Positions 33,413 through 41,480 of a DNA stretch of 64,000 nucleotides are shown one piece after another. The notes under the pieces are model-generated. The model was not told the origin of the DNA. It worked only from the letters and a program-made list of their open reading frames with translations, and made no database searches. Numbering within the stretch: position 1 is the first letter of the stretch; each line of letters starts with the position of its first letter. A program made the position numbers and the translations under genes. This DNA is from JAKAGE01 sp035541415 (GTDB lineage: Bacteria > Patescibacteriota > Minisyncoccia > UBA6257 > 2-01-FULL-56-20), in NCBI GenBank assembly GCA_035541415.1, contig DATKNI010000021.1, forward strand, positions 1 to 64,000. The letters are read 5' to 3'.

Positions 33413-33703
33413 GTGGATCACATTCGCTTTTTGATTCGCGAAGGCGTCAGTGCCGAAAGACTTCAGAACCTGCTTGAAATATTGAGCAGCCACGATGACA
33501 TTGCGGCGGCGAGACGCACGTTCCCAGAAGCTACCGACGGCAACAAGCTTCGGGATTGCTTTGCCTGTCTCGAAGATGACCGCGACCACGAAGCTGTAAT
33601 GCAACATCTCCGATCGATTCCCGAAATCGAGGATACGGAATACCGTCCCGACCGGGCGATCGACGGTAATCGATGGCGGCTCCTCATGGGCATGGATACA
33701 TGA
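33413..33703 (+). CDS. 96-aa hypothetical protein with Shine-Dalgarno
   Basis: A soluble, acidic, mostly helical protein (RFLIREGVSAERLQNLLEIL, RDHEAVMQHLRSIPEIEDTE). No family is recognised. GTG33413 is chosen because GGAGG lies 6 nt upstream and the nearby ATG33408 closes after eight codons. It has its own promoter and a perfect terminator 20 nt after the stop, the same single-gene layout as the other orphan genes here. Confidence 0.7.
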   Translation: MDHIRFLIREGVSAERLQNLLEILSSHDDIAAARRTFPEATDGNKLRDCFACLEDDRDHEAVMQHLRSIPEIEDTEYRPDRAIDGNRWRLLMGMDT

Positions 33704-33725
33704 CCATGGAGCGAGATCGAGAATC

Positions 33726-33757
33726 AGCCGCCGGCCTTCTGCCGGCGGCTTTTTTAT
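33726..33757 (+). terminator. intrinsic terminator
   Basis: GCCGCCGGC-CTTCT-GCCGGCGGC followed by TTTTTTA, nine GC pairs. Confidence 0.93.
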
Positions 33758-33787
33758 GCGCGCCTCCAATAATGGTAAAATCTCTTT

Positions 33788-34564
33788 ATGAGAAAAATAT
33801 TGGCGGCAAATTGGAAAGAAAATCCAAAATCGGAACGGAAGGCGCTCGAACTTTTCAGGAGGACAAGCCATGGCGCGAACGGAAAGCGGGTATCGCTCAT
33901 GTTCTGCCCGCCGTTCCTTTTTCTTGAAATGGTCGCCGGCGCCTTCAAGAAGCTCAAATTCAAAAAGAATATTTCGCTCGGCGCGCAAGACGTCTTTTGG
34001 GAAGAAGCCGGACCATATACCGGCGAGGTCGGTCCGCAGATGCTCAAGTCGCTCGGCGTTCGCCACTCGATCGTCGGCCATTCGGAGCGGAGGATATGGC
34101 TTCATGAAACGGATGCCATGATCAATAAGAAAATAAAAACGGCGCACCGCGACGGCATCGGAATCATCCTGTGCGTCGGCGAATCGCTTGCCATCCGCAA
34201 AAAGGGAAGCGCGGCCGCAAAGGCATTCATTAAATTGCAATTAAAAAAAGATCTTGCCGGGATTCCCGGAAAATCATTCAAAAAAGGTTCGCTCATCGTG
34301 GCGTATGAGCCGATATGGGCCATCGGGACCGGCCGTTCGGCGAAACCTCGCGATGCGGCAGACGTTATATCATCCATAAAGAAAGAGTTGGATGCGTTGG
34401 GCGTGAAGGGCGCTCCGGTGCTCTATGGGGGATCGGTCAATGCGAACAACGTTGCCGATTTTGTACAATTAGATGAGATTGACGGCGCCTTGGTTGGTGG
34501 TGCGAGTCTAAAGGCCGATGAGTTCAAAAAAATGATCACTGCGGTTGCAAAAGTTTCGAAATAA
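33788..34564 (+). CDS. tpiA: triosephosphate isomerase
   Basis: A 258-aa TIM-barrel enzyme that interconverts dihydroxyacetone phosphate and glyceraldehyde-3-phosphate. Catalytic residues are in place: AANWKENP (Lys10), IVGHSERRIW (His about 98) and VAYEPIWAIGTG (Glu about 174), with the phosphate loop LYGGSVNANNV and GALVGGASL. TAAAAT at 33776-33781 places +1 at ATG33788. It fits with PGI/PMI and the pentose-phosphate fusion elsewhere in the window. Confidence 0.96.
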   Translation: MRKILAANWKENPKSERKALELFRRTSHGANGKRVSLMFCPPFLFLEMVAGAFKKLKFKKNISLGAQDVFWEEAGPYTGEVGPQMLKSLGVRHSIVGHSERRIWLHETDAMINKKIKTAHRDGIGIILCVGESLAIRKKGSAAAKAFIKLQLKKDLAGIPGKSFKKGSLIVAYEPIWAIGTGRSAKPRDAADVISSIKKELDALGVKGAPVLYGGSVNANNVADFVQLDEIDGALVGGASLKADEFKKMITAVAKVSK

Positions 34565-34580
34565 ATTAATCACTACACGA

Positions 34581-35336
34581 ATGGATAAAGGAAAATTATA
34601 TTTTTGGATTTTGTTGGATATCGTTCTCGTGCTCATCATTGTTGGTGCGGTATTTTTCGGCGCTCCGGCGCTTATGGCTATGAAAGCTTCGTATCCGCCG
34701 GCGCGGGTGATCACCGTAAGCGCGCAGGGCAAGACGTCGGCGACTCCGGATCTCGCGGAAATTTCTTTCTCGGTGGTTACCCAGGGAACCAATCCCGATA
34801 CGCTTACGCAAAATAATGTTGAAAAGATGAATGCCGTCCTCCAGTTCGTAAAGTCGGAGGGCATTTCGGCGAGCGACACCGCGACAACGGGATACGATCT
34901 TGAGCCCACCTATCAATACGACAAAAATTACAACCGCCAGTACATCATCGGCTATCAGTTGACGCAAACGGTGACGCTCAAAATCCACGACTTCACGAAG
35001 GTGGCCCCGGTCTTGGGCGGTCTCGCGCCGCTCGGCGTGAACCAGATCGGCGGCGTGAACTTTACGTTCAACGACCAGGATTCCTTGATCGGACCGGCCC
35101 GCGACCAGGCTATCGCAAAAGCAAAAACGAAGGCGCAGGAAATGGCGGCCGCTTCGGGCGCCACGCTCGGCCCCGTCGTGAACATTGCGGAAAGCGGAGT
35201 AATTCCGCCGCCGTACTACGATAAGCTCGCGTACGGCATGGGGAGCGCTTTGGCGGCTAACGTTCCAACCCCGAATATCCAGCCCGGCACGCAGGACATT
35301 ACTGACACGGTGACAATCACGTACGCACTGCAATAA
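34581..35336 (+). CDS. SIMPL-domain (DUF541) membrane-anchored protein
   Basis: A 251-aa protein with one N-terminal helix (about 7-30, FWILLDIVLVLIIVGAVFFG) and a SIMPL/DUF541 domain. Typical segments are ITVSAQGKTSATPDLAEISF, TTGYDLEPTYQYD, YIIGYQLTQTVTLKI and ARDQAIAKAKTKAQEMAAAS. The family is extracytoplasmic and forms oligomers; its biochemical role is not settled. ATG34581 is chosen over 34545 because the latter lies inside tpiA. It follows tpiA after 16 nt. Confidence 0.85.
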   Translation: MDKGKLYFWILLDIVLVLIIVGAVFFGAPALMAMKASYPPARVITVSAQGKTSATPDLAEISFSVVTQGTNPDTLTQNNVEKMNAVLQFVKSEGISASDTATTGYDLEPTYQYDKNYNRQYIIGYQLTQTVTLKIHDFTKVAPVLGGLAPLGVNQIGGVNFTFNDQDSLIGPARDQAIAKAKTKAQEMAAASGATLGPVVNIAESGVIPPPYYDKLAYGMGSALAANVPTPNIQPGTQDITDTVTITYALQ

Positions 35337-35345
35337 ATCATCGCC

Positions 35346-35972
35346 ATGAACCGAAAAGATTGGACAGCGATCCTCATCATTGGCGGCGGCGTCGGCTTGC
35401 TCATCCAGCCGATCCTCGCCAACAACATCCCGGCGCAATATCTGCCGTATCTCACGGCGCCCGCGCGCATCGGCATCTTTGTTTTCTTCCTGCTCTTTGC
35501 GCCGCTTGCGCTCGCGATAGCGCGGGCCGTGAGCCGTTGGATAAAAAGCTTATACCAATTCGCCGAGTTTGCAGCGGTGGGGACCCTGAACAGCTTTATC
35601 GACGTCGGCGTTCTCAATCTGGAAACGTTTTTCTACGGCGGCGTTGTCGGCACCGCGCTCTTCGCCGCATTCAAAGCGGTCTCATTCCTCTGCGCGACGA
35701 CAAACAGTTTCCTTTGGAACAAATATTGGACGTTCAATTCCACGGAGAAGGCGACCGCCGGACAAGTGGGCGGATTTTATAGCATAGCGATCGTCGGCTG
35801 GGTGCTGAACGTCGGCGCGGCAACGTTCGTGAAAGCGATCGGTCCAGCCGACTCGCATGTGTGGGTGAATATCGTCGCTCCGGTTGCCGGCATCGCTGTT
35901 TCTTTTGCGTGGAACTTTATCGGTTACAAATATTGGGTTTTCAAGAAGAAGGAAACACTCCCGGCCGCCTAG
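35346..35972 (+). CDS. GtrA-family membrane protein
   Basis: A 208-aa protein with two extra N-terminal helices (IGIFVFFLLFAPLALAIARA) followed by the four-helix GtrA domain. The family marks are FAEFAAVGTLNSFIDVGVLN, NSFLWNKYWTF and SFAWNFIGYKYWVFKK. GtrA proteins are thought to help lipid-linked sugars cross the membrane for surface glycosylation. A role in decorating surface polymers is inference. It lies 9 nt after the SIMPL gene. Confidence 0.85.
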   Translation: MNRKDWTAILIIGGGVGLLIQPILANNIPAQYLPYLTAPARIGIFVFFLLFAPLALAIARAVSRWIKSLYQFAEFAAVGTLNSFIDVGVLNLETFFYGGVVGTALFAAFKAVSFLCATTNSFLWNKYWTFNSTEKATAGQVGGFYSIAIVGWVLNVGAATFVKAIGPADSHVWVNIVAPVAGIAVSFAWNFIGYKYWVFKKKETLPAA

Positions 35973-35984
35973 GTCGTTCGGCGC

Positions 35985-36107
35985 TTGCAATTTTCCGAAA
36001 GCCCTGCTATAATAGGTTACGAATGAGTGTGAGTGTGCTTATTTATTAAAGAACACATTCCCTCCGTTCTATTTGACCAAAGAGGCCCCTCACGGGGCTT
36101 TTTTGGT
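35985..36107 (+). ncRNA. short terminated transcript with 8-codon ORF
   Basis: TTGCAA (35985-35990), 17 bp and TATAAT (36008-36013) form a near-consensus promoter. The predicted transcript (about 36020-36107) holds ATGAGTGTGAGTGTGCTT (MSVSVLIY, stop at 36047-36049) and ends at AGGCCCC-TCAC-GGGGCTT-TTTTGG (36083-36106). It could be a small RNA, a leader-peptide attenuator without a cognate operon, or a decayed gene remnant. Confidence 0.5.
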
Positions 36108-36151
36108 TGCATTTTTCGGTTTTTGTACAACTCGCCTGCATAAAAATCTGG

Positions 36152-36274
36152 TATACTACTCATGGAGCAGCTGGAGAGCACTCGTTCAATATCAAATAGA
36201 ACCGGAGGTCACCACAGCCGCTCCGCCCAGCACTTTGGGAGACGCACGAGTTTTGGGCGGAGCGGCCGTTTTTA
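36152..36274 (+). ncRNA. murB leader RNA with terminator-like hairpin
   Basis: An extended -10 (TGGTATACT, 36152-36157) starts a predicted 110-nt leader. It ends in a 13-bp stem, GCCGCTCCGCCCA (36217-36229) with TGGGCGGAGCGGC (36254-36266), then CGTTTTTATTT, only 6-13 nt before the murB ATG. As murB has no other visible promoter, this looks like an attenuator; an independent small RNA is the alternative. No known riboswitch or T-box is recognised. Confidence 0.5.
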
Positions 36275-36279
36275 TTTCA

Positions 36280-37254
36280 ATGGGAAAAACATTCCAGGAA
36301 GGAATTCCTCTCGCAAACTACAGCCATTACAAAATCGGCGGGCCAGCCCGTTATTTTTTTAATGCAACAACGGAACAAGAAATCGCGTGGGCGATCAAAG
36401 AAGCCAAAAAGCGCCGCGTCAACGTTTTCATTTTGGGCGGCGGCACCAATCTCTTGATGAGCGACCGCGGCTTTGACGGGCTCGTGATCCGCCCCGACGT
36501 GAGGACGCTCACGGCAAAGGGGACGACGGTGCGGGTGGGCGCCGGCGTTCTCATGGCCGACCTCCTTGATTTCACCGTGAAGAAATCGCTTGCCGGATTC
36601 GAATGGGCGGGCGGATTGCCGGGGACGCTCGGCGGCGCCGTGCGCGGAAACGCCGGGTGCTTCGGCGGGGAAATCAAAGACGCCATCGTCTCGGTGCGGA
36701 GCCTCGATACCAAAACCATGAAGATCATAAAGCGGTCGGCGAGGGCATGCCGATTTGCCTACCGCACGAGCATCTTCAAAGAAAAAAACGGGCGCGAAAT
36801 TATTCTCGATGCCACGTTCAAGCTTGCAAAAGGCAATGCGCGCGCGATCGCAACGAGCATCAAGGAAAAAATCGCCTACCGCGCAAAGCACCATCCGCTG
36901 GAACATCCGAACATCGGCAGCACGTTCAAAAATATTCCTTTGCACGCGATCCATAAAAAGGGAAGCAAGGAATTTGCGGCGGCGATCGCGTCCGCAAAAC
37001 TGGTCTTCCACGGCTCGGAATTTTCCGTGAAGATGGATCCGTTCCCGGTGATTTCCGCGGCGAAGCTCATCGGCGAAGCGGGCCTGCGCGGCGTGAGCTT
37101 CGGCGGCGCGATGATTTCGCCCAAGCATCCCAATTTCATCGTGAACGTCCTCGGCGCGAACGCGGAAGACGTGATGGTGCTCATCAATCTTGCGAAGACA
37201 AGAGTCGGGGAGCGATTTGGTGTAGAATTAGAAGAGGAGGTGCAGATCCTCTAG
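36280..37254 (+). CDS. murB: UDP-N-acetylenolpyruvoylglucosamine reductase MurB
   Basis: A 324-aa FAD enzyme that reduces enolpyruvyl-UDP-GlcNAc to UDP-MurNAc in peptidoglycan precursor synthesis. The FAD domain shows LANYSHYKIGGPARYF, FILGGGTNLLMSDRG, FEWAGGLPGTLGGAVRGNAG and FAYRTSIFKE. The C-terminal domain has NIGSTFKNI and LIGEAGLRGVSFGGAMISPKHPNFIVN. It looks like the short (type II) form. ATG36280 gives the family N-terminus; the open frame back to 36073 passes through terminator hairpins and is not coding. Confidence 0.94.
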   Translation: MGKTFQEGIPLANYSHYKIGGPARYFFNATTEQEIAWAIKEAKKRRVNVFILGGGTNLLMSDRGFDGLVIRPDVRTLTAKGTTVRVGAGVLMADLLDFTVKKSLAGFEWAGGLPGTLGGAVRGNAGCFGGEIKDAIVSVRSLDTKTMKIIKRSARACRFAYRTSIFKEKNGREIILDATFKLAKGNARAIATSIKEKIAYRAKHHPLEHPNIGSTFKNIPLHAIHKKGSKEFAAAIASAKLVFHGSEFSVKMDPFPVISAAKLIGEAGLRGVSFGGAMISPKHPNFIVNVLGANAEDVMVLINLAKTRVGERFGVELEEEVQIL

Positions 37255-37297
37255 CAACGGCAGCCGGAATGCTCCGTACTATAAACCAACAAAAACC

Positions 37298-37633
37298 ATG
37301 AAAATCAACATCACCAAAACAAGCGATTTGACCCCGTCCCTCATGACCTATATCGAAGACAAGCTCGGCGGCCTCGCCAAGTTCGTCAAGCATTTTGACG
37401 AAACCGGCGAAGCGGAAATCTGGCTTGAGATTTCGCGCACGACGGAGCACCACCGCAAAGGAAACGTATTCAAAGCGGCGGCCGACCTCCGGCTTCCCAA
37501 AAAAATTTTGCGCGCGGAAGAATATGCCGAAGACATTCGTGTGGCGATCGATCGCGCGCGCAATACGCTGCATCTCGAGATAGAAAAATACAAAACAAAA
37601 TTGGAAAAGCCGCGCCGCGAGCAGAGAAAATAA
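37298..37633 (+). CDS. hpf: ribosome hibernation/stability factor (HPF/RaiA)
   Basis: A 111-aa short HPF-type protein that binds the 30S decoding region and inactivates ribosomes in slow growth. Family marks are MKINITKTSDLTPSLMTYIE, LEISRTTEHHRKGNVFKAAA and YAEDIRVAIDRARNTLHLEI, ending in a basic tail. The length matches the short form without the C-terminal dimerisation domain. It follows murB after 43 nt. Confidence 0.9.
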   Translation: MKINITKTSDLTPSLMTYIEDKLGGLAKFVKHFDETGEAEIWLEISRTTEHHRKGNVFKAAADLRLPKKILRAEEYAEDIRVAIDRARNTLHLEIEKYKTKLEKPRREQRK

Positions 37634-37660
37634 TTTTTCATCGAGCGATCGACTCGCGAG

Positions 37661-37706
37661 TTATCCACAGCACTCGCGAATTTTATTTTCTATACTGAAT
37701 GTATAG
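37661..37706 (+). promoter_or_regulatory. DnaA-box-like site and inverted repeat over a -10
   Basis: TTATCCACA (37661-37669) matches the DnaA box consensus. Twenty bases further is CTATAC-TGAAT-GTATAG (37690-37706), a perfect inverted repeat that contains a -10-like TATACT. These lie upstream of the lysine-rich microprotein. Confidence 0.4.
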
Positions 37707-37799
37707 GTAAATTTTCGAACTGCGAGGCCACGCGCCCGGTTTGAAAAAATAATTGGGGTGGTCGGCAACCCAATCAAATCAAAAATTAAAAAAACCGTC

Positions 37800-37877
37800 A
37801 TGGCCAAGAAAAAGAAGGCTGCGAAGAAGCGCAAGACGACGAAGAAGAAAGCAAAGAAGTCGAAGCGCCGCAGATAG
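37800..37877 (+). CDS. 25-aa lysine/arginine-rich microprotein
   Basis: ATG37800 to TAG encodes 25 residues made almost only of Lys, Arg, Ala, Thr and Ser (starts MAKKKKAAKKRKTTKKKAK). Such peptides resemble tails of histone H1-like or nucleoid proteins and should bind nucleic acid. It has a promoter-like TATACT about 100 nt upstream and is followed by a perfect terminator. Composition this extreme in a GC-rich context argues for selection, but a coding test would be needed. Confidence 0.55.
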   Translation: MAKKKKAAKKRKTTKKKAKKSKRRR

Positions 37878-37890
37878 CATTGACTTGAAA

Positions 37891-37923
37891 ATGTCCCGGA
37901 GCAATCCGGGACATTTTGTTTTT
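37891..37923 (+). terminator. intrinsic terminator before secA
   Basis: GTCCCGGA-GCAA-TCCGGGAC followed by ATTTTGTTTTT. Confidence 0.9.
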
Positions 37924-37963
37924 GCGGCTTCTCCAAAAGCTTGGAATGCGGTATAATATGCCC

Positions 37964-40687
37964 ATGTTCGACGCCTTCAAAAAGATCTTTGCCGGCAACA
38001 CGCTGGCCGCCTTGGAAAGCATGGTGGTCGAGATTAATGCACGCGAACCGGAGATCGAAAAGCTTGCCGATGCCGAATTGCACGAGCGGAGCGCCGCCCT
38101 CAAAGCGCGGCTTGCGCCGAAAGCCGAAGGTGAAGCGCCGGAGGCGTCGCTCGACGATATCCTGCCCGAAGCGTTTGCTCTCGTGCGGGAAGCGGCCCGC
38201 CGCACGCTCGGCCAGCGTCCGTTCGACGTCCAGCTCATGGGCGGCATCGCGCTCCACCAGGGGAAGGTCGCCGAAATGATGACGGGCGAAGGCAAAACGC
38301 TTTCCGCCGTCGCGCCGACGTATCTGAACGCGCTTACCGGCAAGGGCGCGCACGTCGTCACCGTGAACGAATATCTTGCGCGCCGCGACACCGTTTGGAT
38401 GGGGCAGGTGTATCGCATGCTTGGCTTGAGCGTGGCGTGCATCGTCCCGGGCGCCGCCTTCCGGTATGATCCCGAATGGAAAGTTCCCGAAGAAGAAGAA
38501 AAGAGCGTCGAAAAAGAAGTTGATGCGACCGGCAGCTTTCTCGTTCAGCAGGACTTTCTCAAGCCGATCAGCCGCCGAGAAGCGTACCTGGCCGATATCA
38601 CGTACGGCACCAACCATGAGTTCGGTTTTGACTATTTGCGCGACAACCTGGCGTATTCCGTCGAAGCCCAGGTCCAGCGCGGCCACCACTATGCGATCAT
38701 CGACGAAGTCGACAGCATCTTGATCGACGAAGCGCGAACGCCGCTCATTATTGCGGCTCCCGACACCCAGTCGAGCGATTTTTACAAAACATTCGCGCGC
38801 GTAGCGTCGCACCTCGTGAAAGACGAGGACTACGACGTCGACGAAAAGCGCAAAAGCGTTTCGATCACGGATGCCGGCGTGGAAAAAGTGGAGACAATGA
38901 TCGGCGTGCAGAACATCTATGCGCCCGAACATATCCGCCTCGTCCATTATCTCGAAGAAAGCGTGAAAGCGCACGCATTATTCCATCGCGACAAAGATTA
39001 CGTCGTGAAGAACGACGAAGTGATCATCGTCGATGAATTCACCGGCCGATTGCTCATGGGGCGCCGCTACCAAGCCGGCCTCCACCAGGCGATCGAAGCA
39101 AAAGAAGGCGTCCGCGTGAAAGAGGAATCGCGCACGTATGGAAAAATTTCCATCCAAAATTATTTCCGCATGTATGCGAAGATCGGCGGCATGACGGGGA
39201 CTGCCCAAACGTCGGCGGAAGAATTTTATAAGGTATACGACCTCGAGGTTGAAAGCATCCCGCCCAACCGTCCTTTGGCGCGCAAGGACATGAATGATCT
39301 CATCTATAAGAACGCTGCGGCGAAAATCAAAGCAATCGTGAAGGAAGTGCGCGAGCGCCAGCAAAACGGCCAGCCGGTATTGCTCGGCACAACGTCCATC
39401 GCAAAGAACGAAATCATTTCAGCCGCGCTCGCTGCGGATAACATCAAGCACGAAGTGCTGAACGCCAAGAATAACGAGCGCGAAGGCGCCATCATCGCGC
39501 AAGCCGGCCGGCTGGGAGCCGTCACGGTTGCGACGAACGTTGCCGGCCGCGGCGTGGACATTCTTCTCGGCGGCAATCCGCCCGACAAAGCGGAAGCCGA
39601 ACAAGTTCGCGCCAAAGGCGGCTTGCACGTGATCGGCACGGATCGCCACGAAGCGCGGCGCATTGATAACCAGCTGCGCGGACGCGCCGGCCGCCAGGGC
39701 GACCCGGGCTCGTCGCAGTTCTTCCTTTCGCTCGAAGATGACCTCCTTCGCATTTTCGGCGGCGATCGCATCAAGAGCATGATGGAGCGCCTCGATCTGC
39801 CCGAAGACCAGCCGATCGAATTTGGGATGGTGACCAAGGCTGTCGCCCAGGCCCAGGAAAAGGTGGAAGGCGCGAACTTCGACCTTCGCAAGCACCTCCT
39901 CGATTACGATGACGTTCTCAATAAGCAGCGCGGCGCCATTTATAAAAAGCGCCAGGAGCTGCTCGGCATTATGAATAAAGAGGAGCTTGCAGGCATGATT
40001 CGGGATGCCGCGACGGCTTATTTTGATGGGGCGATTGCGCCGCAGATCGGCGAATCTGCCCCTGTGGATTATGGTGATGGCGGTGGCGGCAGCGATGGCG
40101 GCGGCAGTGAAAAGACTCCCTTGGGCCAGCAAAAATTGTATGGGGCGGCGCTCGTCCAAAAGATATTCCAGGACGCCCAGATCGTAAAACCCGAAGAGGC
40201 GTCGTCGCTTCAGTCAGAAGAAGATTTTCGGAAGGCGATTGATGAGCAGAGCGAGAAGGTTGCGGATCATCCGCTCGCAAAAAACCAGATGCTCGGCATC
40301 CTCGACATGCTGTGGATGACAAACCTCGAAGACCTCGACGCGGTCCAGGAGTCGGTTGGCTTGCGCGCCTACGGCCAGCGCGACCCGCTTGTTGAATACC
40401 GGCAGGAATCAAGCCGGCTCTTCAAGGCGTTTTGGAATAATTTTGACGCGTGGATTTTTATGAACATTTTCAAACTCCTCACGATGAATTCGTCGGCGGG
40501 GGTGGCGGCCGCTCCGGTTGTCGTTGCGAGCGGAACCGCGAATGCGGCGCACCACGACATCGGGCGCAATGATCGGTGCCCGTGCGGCAGCGGGAAGAAA
40601 TGGAAGAAGTGCGGACTGCTGAATACGGCCGAACACCAGAAGAACATGGCGAGTGGCGGTCGCAAACACGAAGTCACTGGCGGATAG
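37964..40687 (+). CDS. secA: preprotein translocase ATPase SecA
   Basis: A 907-aa motor that drives proteins through SecYEG. NBD1 has MTGEGKTLSA (Walker A, about 105), GTNHEFGFDYLRDN and IIDEVDSILIDEARTPLI. NBD2 has TSIAKNEIISAAL, TNVAGRGVDILLGG and QLRGRAGRQGDPGSSQF. The C-terminus carries the zinc SEC-C motif (RNDRCPCGSGKKWKKC). A glycine-rich loop (YGDGGGGSDGGG, about 699-712) interrupts the helical scaffold region and is unusual. TATAAT at 37952-37957 makes ATG37964 the +1; ATG37958 overlaps the box edge. Confidence 0.96.
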   Translation: MFDAFKKIFAGNTLAALESMVVEINAREPEIEKLADAELHERSAALKARLAPKAEGEAPEASLDDILPEAFALVREAARRTLGQRPFDVQLMGGIALHQGKVAEMMTGEGKTLSAVAPTYLNALTGKGAHVVTVNEYLARRDTVWMGQVYRMLGLSVACIVPGAAFRYDPEWKVPEEEEKSVEKEVDATGSFLVQQDFLKPISRREAYLADITYGTNHEFGFDYLRDNLAYSVEAQVQRGHHYAIIDEVDSILIDEARTPLIIAAPDTQSSDFYKTFARVASHLVKDEDYDVDEKRKSVSITDAGVEKVETMIGVQNIYAPEHIRLVHYLEESVKAHALFHRDKDYVVKNDEVIIVDEFTGRLLMGRRYQAGLHQAIEAKEGVRVKEESRTYGKISIQNYFRMYAKIGGMTGTAQTSAEEFYKVYDLEVESIPPNRPLARKDMNDLIYKNAAAKIKAIVKEVRERQQNGQPVLLGTTSIAKNEIISAALAADNIKHEVLNAKNNEREGAIIAQAGRLGAVTVATNVAGRGVDILLGGNPPDKAEAEQVRAKGGLHVIGTDRHEARRIDNQLRGRAGRQGDPGSSQFFLSLEDDLLRIFGGDRIKSMMERLDLPEDQPIEFGMVTKAVAQAQEKVEGANFDLRKHLLDYDDVLNKQRGAIYKKRQELLGIMNKEELAGMIRDAATAYFDGAIAPQIGESAPVDYGDGGGGSDGGGSEKTPLGQQKLYGAALVQKIFQDAQIVKPEEASSLQSEEDFRKAIDEQSEKVADHPLAKNQMLGILDMLWMTNLEDLDAVQESVGLRAYGQRDPLVEYRQESSRLFKAFWNNFDAWIFMNIFKLLTMNSSAGVAAAPVVVASGTANAAHHDIGRNDRCPCGSGKKWKKCGLLNTAEHQKNMASGGRKHEVTGG

Positions 40688-40688
40688 C

Positions 40689-41237
40689 ATGGTTATTGGA
40701 ATCACCGGGCATCCTGCATCAGGGAAAGATTCGGCGGCTGATTTTTTTGCCGCCAAAGGGTTCCAGACGCTTTCGGGTGGCAATGTCTTGCGTGAGATGA
40801 TGCATCGTGAGGGGCTTTCCGTCGACCGGACGAGCATGCGCGAATTTACAAAGAGAATGCGCACGCAAAGAGGGAACGCATTCCCAGCCGAAGAAATCGC
40901 CAGCCAGATTACGGAACAAAACACCGTCATCTCGGGATTGAGAAATCTGGCAGAACTTGAGATTTTCCGCAAAAAATTCGGCAGTAATTTTATTTTGCTT
41001 GCCATAGATGCCGATGTAGAGGTGCGCTATGAGCGCGTGCTTGGGAGAAAGCGGGCGGGGGATGATCTCACGCTTGAGCGCTTCAAAGAAGAAGAAGACG
41101 CGGAACGCATGGAGCCGTCCGGAAGCCACGAAGTGGACCGCGTGATTGCCGTCGCGGACCACGTCATCAAAAACAACGGCACGAGGGAAGAATTTTTTGA
41201 GAAGCTCGGATTATTTTTGGAAAATATCCCGCGATAA
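40689..41237 (+). CDS. P-loop nucleotide kinase-like protein
   Basis: A 182-aa P-loop NTPase of the adenylate/dephospho-CoA kinase type. Walker A is GITGHPASGKDSAADFF at the N-terminus, followed by SGGNVLREM, an LR-NLAELEIF segment and a Lid-like RVLGRKRAGDDLTLERFKEEE. Similar short proteins are annotated as AAA-family or dephospho-CoA kinase-like; the substrate cannot be read from sequence. It starts 1 nt after secA. Confidence 0.75.
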   Translation: MVIGITGHPASGKDSAADFFAAKGFQTLSGGNVLREMMHREGLSVDRTSMREFTKRMRTQRGNAFPAEEIASQITEQNTVISGLRNLAELEIFRKKFGSNFILLAIDADVEVRYERVLGRKRAGDDLTLERFKEEEDAERMEPSGSHEVDRVIAVADHVIKNNGTREEFFEKLGLFLENIPR

Positions 41238-41480
41238 TTTTTTTGCGTCATAACTTCTGCATAACATGGGGATCTAATTCAGAGTTGGATTTTTTAAACG
41301 CGTTATTTGCTAGGAAAATCAAGTAGTAAAAAATTATCCACATGCTGTGGATTAGCGGCCTGGATTTTTTGACGAAACCTCGCGGCAGACGCTATCGTTA
41401 TACCAAGCACGGTTGATTTCTGCCTTCAGATAACGCGGTATAACCCTGGTAACAAAAACCAGATCTGTGCGTACTTACTT
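41238..41480 (+). promoter_or_regulatory. regulatory region with inverted DnaA-type boxes
   Basis: A 243-bp non-coding stretch. TTATCCACA (41334-41342), a 3-bp TGC, then TGTGGATTA (41346-41354) form an inverted pair of DnaA-box-like sites in an AT-rich setting. Closer to the ECF gene are TATAAC (about 41441) and a small hairpin CTGGTAACAAAAACCAG (41446-41462). Probably the ECF promoter lies here; no ORF is supported. Confidence 0.45.

Noticed and set aside
32693..34240. 515-aa open frame on the minus strand
   Set aside because: It lies antisense to a membrane gene, rplU, an orphan gene and tpiA, all with clear family motifs or signals; it is a shadow of GC-rich codon use.
36224..36243. CCCAGCACTTTGGGAG matches a stretch of the human Alu consensus
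   Set aside because: The match is only 16 nt, forms the loop base of a bacterial terminator hairpin, and has no Alu sequence on either side; chance rather than contamination.
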